Assembly (NCBI RefSeq): GCF_027853915.1
Contig: NZ_JAQGLA010000040.1
Span: forward strand, 1 to 62,386
Source of the DNA: Saccharopolyspora oryzae
Lineage (GTDB): Bacteria > Actinomycetota > Actinomycetes > Mycobacteriales > Pseudonocardiaceae
Length of the DNA stretch: 62,386 nucleotides
Direction: 5' to 3'
Shown in pieces: positions 55,642 to 62,386 of this stretch. Within the stretch, counting starts at the first letter, position 1. The number at the start of each line of letters is the position of its first letter. The notes below the pieces were generated by a model. The model searched no databases, had not been told where the DNA came from, and worked only from the letters and a program-made list of their open reading frames with translations. A program made the position numbers and the translations under genes.

Positions 55642-55908
55642 TTTACCAGGGTGCAACAGGACAGGTGCGTCGAACGCGTCGCCAAGCTCAGGGGAAACGG
55701 TAATGTGATCGTTGTGGCCGTGTGTGCAGACCACAGCCACGGCGACGGCATCCACAATGGGCTGAGCCGTGTGGGTGGCGTCGAAAACAGCACCAAAGCC
55801 GGCCATAACGCCGCAGCCGAGAAGACCCACGACGGCGGGATCAGCCTCGGGGCCAACTTTGATGCACTGACCCTCGGTCACCAGGGCCTTTTCGCTGTTG
55901 CGGTTGGC
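55642..55908 (-). pseudogene. Deletion fusion of mycothiol-dehydrogenase and metallo-hydrolase fragments
   Basis: One frame joins two unrelated fragments. About 55,789-55,908 encodes TEGQCIKVGPEADPAVVGLL GCGVMAGFGA, typical of zinc alcohol dehydrogenases of the S-(hydroxymethyl)mycothiol dehydrogenase type. About 55,642-55,788 encodes VAVVCTHGHNDHITVSPELG and APVLLHPG, a metallo-beta-lactamase-fold hydrolase with its HxHxDH motif. In actinobacteria these two genes are often neighbours; an internal deletion has fused the leftovers. Confidence 0.7.
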
Positions 55909-56182
55909 CGGGTCAGTTTGTCGCAATGGGGTGCTTGGCATCTAGGCCTGAAGCTCAATCTTCAGCGCTGCCTTGGTCGGCTGCTGCACCAGCTCACGTG
56001 GGCCTCTCAGGCTGTTGGCCGTCCGCACGCATCTGCGGTTCCTTCGACTCGGGCCGCCTGGGCGGGAGTCTGTCGGGTGCTGCAGTTGCACCCGTGTTCT
56101 GGCTAGTCCCATACGGTTAGCTCGGCCAGCAGACGCTTCCATCGGCTGTTGACGGTGGGAGAGTCGTCCTCTACAGTTCCTC
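55909..56182. other. Spacer upstream of LacI gene
   Basis: No recognisable gene on either strand; ORFs here are short and Arg-rich. Confidence 0.4.
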
Positions 56183-56196
56183 CCTAATCGTTTAGG
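56183..56196. promoter_or_regulatory. LacI operator copy 1 (CCTAATCGTTTAGG)
   Basis: 14-bp near-perfect palindrome with CpG centre, 51 bases upstream of the LacI start. Identical to the copy at 56225. Confidence 0.78.
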
Positions 56197-56224
56197 AACT
56201 CGTTGCGACACTGGTTGGCGACGA

Positions 56225-56238
56225 CCTAATCGTTTAGG
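56225..56238. promoter_or_regulatory. LacI operator copy 2 (CCTAATCGTTTAGG)
   Basis: Identical to copy 1, 42 bases downstream (four helical turns). It abuts the ribosome site of the LacI gene, so binding would block its transcription. Confidence 0.78.
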
Positions 56239-56246
56239 GAGATGCG

Positions 56247-57314
56247 GTGGCAAAGAAGCCCACGCTGCGTGACGTCAGCCGTGCTACGGGCCTGTCGACA
56301 TACACGGTGTCCAGGGCATTGAACGACGGCGACGACGTGGCGCCCGGTACTCGCGAGGTGGTGCGCGCGGCGGCCCGCGAGCTCGGATACGTGCCCAACC
56401 GGGTCGCGCAGGAACTACGGAAGAACACCCGCAGCTCGATCGCGGTGATCACGGCCAGCACCTCGAACTACTACTACATCGAGATGATGAAGGGCGTGCA
56501 GCGGGTGCTGCGGCCCACCGGCCGGACGGCGTTCGTGGCCGACATCGCCGCAGAGGGCCTGTACTCCGCGGAAGTTGAGGATGCCACCGTTCGCCAGCTG
56601 ATCCAGTCGCGCACCGCAGGGGTCATCGCGACGTTGACGCTCAGCCCGGAGAACACGCGGCTGCTGGATGACTGGGACATCCCGGTGGTCTTCGTCGACT
56701 CCGCTCCGCCCGCTGAAGCGGTGCACGTGCCGTGCATCGCCACTGACAACGTTGCGGCGAGCACGCAGGTAGGCACGCACCTGGCCGAACATGGTTACCG
56801 CGACTGGCTTTTCCTGGCGTACCCCGATCGCTGGTCCACCCGGGTGGACCGAGAACGCGGCCTGCAGGAGGCCGCGAAGCTCCACGGTGCCCGGCTGGAA
56901 GTCTTGGAAAGCGACAACGACGCCGAATCCGCCTACCGCACCTTGGAAAAGTACCTGACCGAGCTCGCTGAGGCGCTGCCGCAAGCCATCGTCGCGGGCA
57001 ACAACCCGATGTTGCACGGTGTGCTGCGCTACCTGCGCTCGCGCGGAATCCGGGTGCCCGCCGATGTCGGCCTCATCGCATTCGACGAGTTCCCGTGGGC
57101 GCCGCTGCTCGACCCACCGCTGACCGTGCTGAACGAGAACAGCGAGGAGATCGGCGAACTGGCCGCGCAGACCCTCACCAGGGTGATCGACGAACAACTC
57201 GCCGCCGAGCGAGAAGGCCAACAGCCGAGGCCTCGGTATACGGCGCAGGATCGGCGTGAGGTTCCCGCCGAGCTGGTCATCCGCCAATCCTGCGGATGTT
57301 CCGCGCCGTCGTGA
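56247..57314 (+). CDS. LacI-family transcriptional regulator
   Basis: 355 residues, GTG start with AGGGAG upstream. HTH: PTLRDVSRATGLSTYTVSRA LNDGDDVAPGT, hinge NRVAQELRKNTRSSIAV. Effector domain: VIATLTLSPENTRLLDDWDI, HLAEHGYRDWLFLAYPDRWS, VGLIAFDEFPWAPLLDPPLT. C-terminus SCGCSAPS. It is located just upstream of, and co-oriented with, a ribose-type ABC importer that it probably represses. Confidence 0.92.
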   Translation: MAKKPTLRDVSRATGLSTYTVSRALNDGDDVAPGTREVVRAAARELGYVPNRVAQELRKNTRSSIAVITASTSNYYYIEMMKGVQRVLRPTGRTAFVADIAAEGLYSAEVEDATVRQLIQSRTAGVIATLTLSPENTRLLDDWDIPVVFVDSAPPAEAVHVPCIATDNVAASTQVGTHLAEHGYRDWLFLAYPDRWSTRVDRERGLQEAAKLHGARLEVLESDNDAESAYRTLEKYLTELAEALPQAIVAGNNPMLHGVLRYLRSRGIRVPADVGLIAFDEFPWAPLLDPPLTVLNENSEEIGELAAQTLTRVIDEQLAAEREGQQPRPRYTAQDRREVPAELVIRQSCGCSAPS

Positions 57315-57366
57315 AGGCCTGGCCCGAACCGAGCAATCATCCCGCAATCCCGCTGCAAACAATCCA

Positions 57367-57378
57367 CTTAGGACTAAG
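57367..57378. promoter_or_regulatory. Small palindrome over the binding-protein ribosome site
   Basis: CTTAGGACTAAG overlaps the AAGGAG of the substrate-binding gene. It resembles the TTAG/CTAA half-elements of the LacI operators and may be a third binding site. Confidence 0.35.
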
Positions 57379-57386
57379 GAGTAGCC

Positions 57387-58340
57387 GTGAAGCCTACCGT
57401 TCGCAGGTTGGCGCTGGCCGCCACCGCGCTGGCCGTTCTCGGCGCAAGCGCGTGCACCTCTGGTGATCAGGACGTCGCCGCCAAGCCCACGAAGATCGAG
57501 AAGATCGGCTTGATGGTTCAGGACATGTCCAACCCGTTCGTCTCCGCGATGGACAAGGGTGCGAAGGAATCCGCGGCCGCTATCGGGGCGACCGTCAACA
57601 CCCAGGATGCGCAGCTCGACCTGGCCAACCAGAACAACCAGATCGACGCGTTCATCCAGCAAGGTGTGGATCTGATCGTGGTCAGTGCCGTTGACGAGAG
57701 CGGGCTGCAGCCCGGCATCGAGCGGGCGAAGCGCGCGGGCATCATCGTGGTCGCGGTCGACACCCCGGCGAAGGGTGCTGACGCGGTGATCATGACCGAC
57801 GCCGTGCAGGCGGGCGAGAAGTCGTGCGAATACCTGTTCAGCCAGCTCGGCGGCAAGGGCAACGTGCTGCTGGTGGATGGCACGCCGATCCAGACCATCC
57901 GGGACCGGATCACCGGCTGCAAGAACGTGCTGCCCAAGTACCCCGGGATCAAGGTCGTCGGCCAGCAGGCGTCCAAGAACGACCGGGCGTCGGGGCTGAT
58001 GGTGACTACTGACATGCTCACCGCGACGCCAGACGTCCAGGGCATCTTCGGGATGAACGACCCCTCCGCGCTCGGTGCGGTGCTCGCGGTGGAGCAGGGC
58101 GGCAAGAGCGGCCAGGTCAAGGTGACCGGTGTGGACGGTAGCCCCGAAGGGGTCTCGGAACTGCAGCGACCCGGTTCGCCTTTCGTCGGGACGGCGACGC
58201 AGAACCCAGCCGAGATGGTCCGGCAGGCCGTCCAGGTCGGCCAAGACATCGTCGCGGGCAAGCCGCCGCAGCGGCAAACCATTCTGATCCCGAGCGAACT
58301 GGTCACCCGGGAGTCGGTCGGCCAGTACGCCGGGTGGTGA
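57387..58340 (+). CDS. Sugar ABC transporter substrate-binding lipoprotein (RbsB-like)
   Basis: 317 residues. A signal peptide with lipobox LGASAC (Cys about residue 23) anchors it outside the membrane. Type I periplasmic-binding fold: KIGLMVQDMSNPFVSAMDKG, QNNQIDAFIQQGVDLIVVSA, GIIVVAVDTPA, GKGNVLLVDGTPIQTIRDRI, GVDGSPEGVSELQ. Typical of ribose/galactose/xylose binders; the ligand is not known. First gene of the importer operon with AAGGAG upstream. Confidence 0.92.
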   Translation: MKPTVRRLALAATALAVLGASACTSGDQDVAAKPTKIEKIGLMVQDMSNPFVSAMDKGAKESAAAIGATVNTQDAQLDLANQNNQIDAFIQQGVDLIVVSAVDESGLQPGIERAKRAGIIVVAVDTPAKGADAVIMTDAVQAGEKSCEYLFSQLGGKGNVLLVDGTPIQTIRDRITGCKNVLPKYPGIKVVGQQASKNDRASGLMVTTDMLTATPDVQGIFGMNDPSALGAVLAVEQGGKSGQVKVTGVDGSPEGVSELQRPGSPFVGTATQNPAEMVRQAVQVGQDIVAGKPPQRQTILIPSELVTRESVGQYAGW

Positions 58341-58398
58341 CGACCTCCGGTCGGGCCACCGGGTTTGCCGGTGGCCCGCGAGTGACGAGAAGGCTTCC

Positions 58399-59922
58399 AT
58401 GACCAGGTCAACTCAGCCCTTGCTGCAGATCGAGGGCGTCACCAAGAGATATGGTCCGACCCTCGCGTTGGACTGCGTCGACTTCGACCTCCGGGCCGGC
58501 GAGGTGCACGCCCTGATGGGCGAGAACGGCGCCGGGAAGTCCACCCTGATGAAGATCCTGGCCGGCAACGTCGGCCGGGATTCGGGGCGGATCCTGTTGA
58601 ACGGCGAGCAGATCGAGCTCCGGTCGCCGGGGGATGCCGCAGCGCATGGCATCGCGATCATCCACCAGGAGCTGAACACGGTTGCGACCATGACGGTGGC
58701 CGAGAACCTCGCGCTCGGTCGCGAACCGCGCACCCGGCTGGGCGTCCTGGACCGCCACGCGATGCTGGCGTCGGCCGAGGAGAAGCTGGCCCGCATCGGG
58801 GCCGACATCGATCCCCGGCGGCGCTTGGGCGAGCTCAGCGTCGGGCTGCAGCAGATGGTGGAGATCGCGCGAGCGGTCGCCGAAGACGCCGCCATCCTGG
58901 TGCTGGACGAGCCGACCGCGGCGCTGTCCCGGGCCGAGGCCGAGCAGCTGTACCGGCTCATTGGCGAAATGCGGGACCGAGGCGTGGGATTGATCTACAT
59001 CTCGCACCGCATGGAGGAGGTCTGGCGGCTGGCCGACCGGGTCACCGTGTTCCGCGACGGAACCCACATCGGAACCCGGGCCAAGAGCGACATCGACCCT
59101 CCTGAGGTGGTGCGCATGATGGTCGGCCGCACGCTCGACGACCTGTACCACCGCGACCGGCATCCGATCGGCGAACCCGTGCTGGACGTGCGGGAACTCA
59201 CCGATGGCAACGGCATCGGCCCGGTGAACTTCCAAGTGAGGGCTGGGGAAGTGGTGTGCCTGGCCGGTCTGATCGGCGCGGGGCGGACCGAGGTCGCGCG
59301 ACTCCTGTTCGGTGCGGACCGCGCCCGCGGCGGTGACGTGCGGGTGTCCGGCCGATCGGTGGCCGCCCGGCGCCCGGCCGAGGCCATCGCGGCGGGCATC
59401 GCCATGGTCCCGGAAAGCCGCAAGGAACAAGCGCTCTTCCTCGACCACGCGGTGGAGACCAACATCGCGATCAGCTCCCTGGGTGACTTCCACCGGGCCG
59501 GTGTCCTGCAGCGCGGCCGGATCCGCCGGGCTGTCGAGGACCAGATGCAGCGCCTCCACCTGCGGCAGAACGCCCTGCGGCTGCCAGTGCGCGCGCTTTC
59601 AGGCGGCAACCAGCAGAAAGCGGCGTTGGCGCGCTGGCTGATGCGGCAGGCGGAAGTGCTCATCCTGGACGAGCCGACCCGCGGTGTGGACATCGGCGCC
59701 AAGAGCGAGATCTACGAAGTGATCAACGAACTGGCCGGGGCGGGCAAGGCCGTCCTGGTCATCTCCTCCGACTTGCCGGAAGTACTCGGCATCAGCGACC
59801 GGATCCTGGTGATGCGGGGAGGTCGCATCGTCCACGAGCTCGCGGCGGACGACGCGAGCGAGGAAAGCATCATGCTGCACGCGACCGGCACTGCCCGGCA
59901 GGTAACTGGAGAAGCCCCATGA
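58399..59922 (+). CDS. Sugar ABC transporter ATP-binding protein (RbsA-like)
   Basis: 507 residues, two fused nucleotide-binding domains. First: Walker A MGENGAGKSTLMKILAG, signature LSVGLQQMVEIARAV, Walker B ILVLDEPTAALSRAE. Second: degenerate Walker A GLIGAGRTEVARLLFG, signature LSGGNQQKAALARWL, Walker B VLILDEPTRGVDIG. The degenerate second P-loop is normal for RbsA/XylG-type proteins. Its stop overlaps the permease start by ATGA. Confidence 0.94.
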   Translation: MTRSTQPLLQIEGVTKRYGPTLALDCVDFDLRAGEVHALMGENGAGKSTLMKILAGNVGRDSGRILLNGEQIELRSPGDAAAHGIAIIHQELNTVATMTVAENLALGREPRTRLGVLDRHAMLASAEEKLARIGADIDPRRRLGELSVGLQQMVEIARAVAEDAAILVLDEPTAALSRAEAEQLYRLIGEMRDRGVGLIYISHRMEEVWRLADRVTVFRDGTHIGTRAKSDIDPPEVVRMMVGRTLDDLYHRDRHPIGEPVLDVRELTDGNGIGPVNFQVRAGEVVCLAGLIGAGRTEVARLLFGADRARGGDVRVSGRSVAARRPAEAIAAGIAMVPESRKEQALFLDHAVETNIAISSLGDFHRAGVLQRGRIRRAVEDQMQRLHLRQNALRLPVRALSGGNQQKAALARWLMRQAEVLILDEPTRGVDIGAKSEIYEVINELAGAGKAVLVISSDLPEVLGISDRILVMRGGRIVHELAADDASEESIMLHATGTARQVTGEAP

Positions 59923-60950
59923 CAACGCAGACGACAACGCAGGGCCCCGACCCGGTGCGGGAGCGCAAGTCGTTCGACTTCGCGACCTGGTGGGATCGCG
60001 TGGGGATCCTCGCCGTCCTGATCGCTCTCGTCGTGCTGATGGCGCTGATCGCGCCCAACTTCGCCTCGGTGGAGAACCTGCTCAACATCGCCCGATCCAT
60101 CTCCATCAACGCGATCCTGGCCGTGGGGCTGACATTCGTCATCCTCACCGCAGGAATCGACCTGTCGGTCGGTTCGATCGTCGCGGTGTCCGGGGTCGCA
60201 GCGGTGCTGGCCGCGATGGCCGGCCTGCCCACGCCCATCGCGGTGCTCGTCGGCGTCCTCGCCGGGGCCGCCGCCGGCCTCGGCAACGGCCTGCTCACCG
60301 CGTACCTCTCGCTGGCCGCGTTCATCGTGACGCTGGGCAGCATGACCCTGCTGCGGGGCCTCGCCTACACGATGACCGACGGCCAGCCGATCGTGTCGAA
60401 CATGCTGAACTTCCGGGACATCGGCAACGGCTACGTCGCCGGTATCCCGGCGCCTGTCGTGGTCATGGCCATCGTGTACTTGGTCGCTTGGTTCGTCCTC
60501 GAACGCACCAAGTTCGGGCGCCACGTGTATGCGGTCGGCGGGAACGCCGAAGCCGCCCGGCTCGCGGGCATCAACGTCAAACGCGTGATGACGGCGGTCT
60601 ACGTCATCGCAGGTGCTTGCGCCGGGCTGGCCGGCGTGATCTTCGCGGCGCGCGTGGTTTCCGCGCAGCCCACCGCGGGAACCGGCTACGAACTCGACGC
60701 CATCGCCGCAGTCGTTCTCGGCGGCACCAGCCTGGCAGGTGGCCGCGGCAGGATCATCGGCACCTTGGTCGGATCGGTCATCCTCGGCGTTCTCAGCACC
60801 GGCCTGATCCTGATGAACGTTCAGTTCTTCACCCAGCTGCTGGTCAAGGGCGCAGTGATCATCCTGGCTGTCGCCATCGACAGCCTGAAGCGCCATCCCA
60901 TCCGCCTGCGCCGCGGTGGCACCCCAGTGGCGAGCCCGCCGACCGAATGA
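59919..60950 (+). CDS. Sugar ABC transporter permease (RbsC-like)
   Basis: 343 residues, about ten membrane helices. Family motifs: NAILAVGLTFVILTAGIDLS VGS, GLGNGLLTAYLSLAAFIVTL, GRHVYAVGGNAEAARLAGIN (EAA-like cytoplasmic loop), AVVLGGTSLAGGRGRIIGTL. Forms the membrane channel of the importer. Overlaps the ATPase gene by four bases, so the genes are coupled. Confidence 0.94.
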   Translation: MTTQTTTQGPDPVRERKSFDFATWWDRVGILAVLIALVVLMALIAPNFASVENLLNIARSISINAILAVGLTFVILTAGIDLSVGSIVAVSGVAAVLAAMAGLPTPIAVLVGVLAGAAAGLGNGLLTAYLSLAAFIVTLGSMTLLRGLAYTMTDGQPIVSNMLNFRDIGNGYVAGIPAPVVVMAIVYLVAWFVLERTKFGRHVYAVGGNAEAARLAGINVKRVMTAVYVIAGACAGLAGVIFAARVVSAQPTAGTGYELDAIAAVVLGGTSLAGGRGRIIGTLVGSVILGVLSTGLILMNVQFFTQLLVKGAVIILAVAIDSLKRHPIRLRRGGTPVASPPTE

Positions 60951-60982
60951 CCCCGCACCGGAACCTGACAGAAAGGACGGAC

Positions 60983-62329
60983 GTGGCCCTGCCTACCGTC
61001 GTCATCTCCGACCCCCGCCCCGGGCATCGCATCCACGAGCCCGTCCGCTTCGTTGTCCCTGCGGAATTGGACGGCGACCTGTGGACGGCGACGCAGCCAG
61101 ACGGCACCATCGTGCTGTGCCAGCGGCTGACCGCGCACTCCACACCGGGGGAGACAGCGTTCGTCGCCACCGCGTCGTTCACCGGTCGGACCGAACTAGC
61201 GCTCAGCGGCCCGGTCACCAGCGCCGATCGCGGCATCCGCGCGCTCGAACCGCGCGAGGCGGACGCCTTCGCGCGGTTGGACACCGGGTACTTCGACCTG
61301 GAGCTGTGCACTGGAACCGCCCGAGGGACAGGCTCTTCCAAGTGGGGTCTCCGGCACTTCTCCTCGCTGGCAGAGGGGATCGACCTGCTGTCGTCCGGGA
61401 ACAACGCCATCGGCGGCTTCTACGGGCCGTTTTTCACCCCGGAGAACGGCCTGATCAACCCGCCCGAGCACACGGTGGTCGACATCGAGGTCGTCGAGCG
61501 GGGCCCGGTGCTGCACCACTACCGCATGCGCGGCACGGTCCCGGACGGACTGCTCGACGAGCTGCGCGGCAAGAGCTTCACCATCGACTGGATCTTCACC
61601 TACGGGACGCCGCACTTCACCCGGCGCTACACCGTGGACGACTTCCAGACCGTGATCAATGGGCGTTCGGTCACCAACCTGATCACGGTCGGTGATGAGT
61701 TCGAGGGCGGCCAGGGCGAGTTGGTCTTCGACCGGTTCGAGACCTACGACCCGACGGTGTACCGGGCCGGGGACCCGTACGCGGCCGAACTCGCCGCCAT
61801 GGTCGCCGAAACGCTGGAGACCTCGCAGTCCCGGAACCCGAAGTTCGACGAGTTCAAATCGCTGCTCACCGAAGACCTGGAGTCGGCCCACTGGGACCTC
61901 TACTGGCGACTGTTCTGCTCCTGGGAGAACGCGCTGGACGAACCGGAGATCCGCGAGCGCCTCGCCCGAGTCCGCGCCCGCGCGCGCGTGTTGGCCGACC
62001 ACCCGGACCGGGAATGGATCATCACCCGACACCCGGTGGACATCTCCGCCACCCCGCACGAAACCGCCTTCCCCGGGCCTGCGGCCAAGACCGCCGAATA
62101 CCACACCGGGACTGGACGGACGATGGTGTGGTGGACCGAAAAGCCCTCCGGAGCCTTCCAGATCGTCCAGCGCCCGCAATCGGGATGGGTGAACTGGGGC
62201 AGCAACGGCGAGAACGAGTGCCCGCAGCTCCCGACCGGTGTGTGGATCAAGACCGCTTACGGCCAGTTCGCAGACTGGCGCGCGGTCGCCGATGACCTGG
62301 AAACGCCACCAGAAGTCCGCCTGGTGTGA
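60983..62329 (+). CDS. Protein of unknown function in sugar-importer operon
   Basis: 448 residues, not recognised. GTG 60983 has AAAGGACGGAC upstream; ATG 60947, which overlaps the permease stop (ATGA), is an in-frame alternative. The sequence is beta-rich and cytoplasmic: KWGLRHFSSLAEGIDLLSSG, GGFYGPFFTPENGLINPPEH, DIEVVERGPVLHHYRMRGTV, FTYGTPHFTRRYTVDDFQ, GWVNWGSNGENECPQLPTGV. The layout recalls sugar-mutarotase or lyase-like beta-sandwich proteins, but I do not assign one. By position it likely processes the imported sugar. Part of it (61727-61759) recurs inverted at the window end. Confidence 0.75.
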   Translation: MALPTVVISDPRPGHRIHEPVRFVVPAELDGDLWTATQPDGTIVLCQRLTAHSTPGETAFVATASFTGRTELALSGPVTSADRGIRALEPREADAFARLDTGYFDLELCTGTARGTGSSKWGLRHFSSLAEGIDLLSSGNNAIGGFYGPFFTPENGLINPPEHTVVDIEVVERGPVLHHYRMRGTVPDGLLDELRGKSFTIDWIFTYGTPHFTRRYTVDDFQTVINGRSVTNLITVGDEFEGGQGELVFDRFETYDPTVYRAGDPYAAELAAMVAETLETSQSRNPKFDEFKSLLTEDLESAHWDLYWRLFCSWENALDEPEIRERLARVRARARVLADHPDREWIITRHPVDISATPHETAFPGPAAKTAEYHTGTGRTMVWWTEKPSGAFQIVQRPQSGWVNWGSNGENECPQLPTGVWIKTAYGQFADWRAVADDLETPPEVRLV

Positions 62330-62353
62330 CATCCGGCCGAGCCACGTGAGGGG

Positions 62354-62386
62354 CACCGTCGGGTCGTAGGTCTCGAACCGGTCGAA
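62354..62386 (-). repeat. 33-bp inverted copy of the upstream gene segment, running off the window
   Basis: The last 33 bases are the exact reverse complement of 61727-61759. Read on the minus strand they encode FDRFETYDPTV in the same frame as the original, then diverge (PLTWLG). The copy may extend past the window edge. Confidence 0.9.

Overview
The window is high-GC actinobacterial DNA. A DevR/DosR-type regulator, a Pup-type protein, a two-domain HAD/trehalose-phosphatase of OtsB1 type and fragments of a mycothiol-dependent dehydrogenase all point to Actinobacteria. I infer something near the Pseudonocardiaceae (Saccharopolyspora-like), but no rRNA is present to prove it.

Region 1 (1-11,824 and 19,130-41,139) is a stress/dormancy island whose gene content closely matches the Mycobacterium tuberculosis DosR regulon: OtsB1-like fusion, Rv1733c-like membrane protein, Acg-type nitroreductase-like protein, three universal stress proteins, Rv0571c-like phosphoribosyltransferase/hydrolase, CBS protein (Hrp1-like), Hsp20, Rv2004c-like P-loop protein, a NarK remnant, ferritin and DevR itself. 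It also holds NAD synthetase, PEP synthase, two P-type ATPases (one with a hemerythrin domain, one with a cupredoxin-like domain), an acetyl-CoA-synthetase/2-oxoacid-dehydrogenase/ACP operon and, most unusually, an orphan Pup gene translationally coupled to a three-domain ACP-fatty acyl-AMP ligase-acyltransferase. Candidate DevR boxes (GGGnC-n4-GnCCC or one-sided variants) lie before several of these genes. The likely logic is: low oxygen or redox stress activates DevR, which turns on chaperone, iron/copper/redox handling, acetyl- and acyl-group metabolism, NAD/PEP supply and possibly pupylation.

Region 2 (about 12,200-18,902) is a catabolic cassette that interrupts the island. It has an MHS-family transporter divergent from an IclR regulator, then Dabb protein, SDR, FAD-dependent dehydrogenase and SDR. 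A degraded transposase and GntR remnant bound it on the left and a truncated 21-codon hydrolase start on the right.

Region 3 (41,244-50,164) opens with an intact IS481-family transposase, an interrupted MFS exporter and an IS630 fragment. A second IclR-controlled catabolic cluster follows: ACS-type MFS transporter, amidohydrolase, a dehydrogenase-RraA/aldolase fusion, a TRAP-like large permease and a small membrane protein. Matching operator palindromes flank the IclR gene.

Region 4 (50,287-54,855) has a decayed large serine recombinase, an Nramp-fold transporter lacking the usual metal-binding residues, a DHDPS-family aldolase and a LacI regulator with two perfect GGGAACGTTCCC operators.

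Region 5 (55,056-62,386) starts with gene fragments. It continues with a LacI regulator preceded by two CCTAATCGTTTAGG operators, and a complete ribose-type ABC importer (binding protein, ATPase, permease) followed by an unassigned 448-residue protein. The last 33 bases are an exact inverted copy of part of that final gene.
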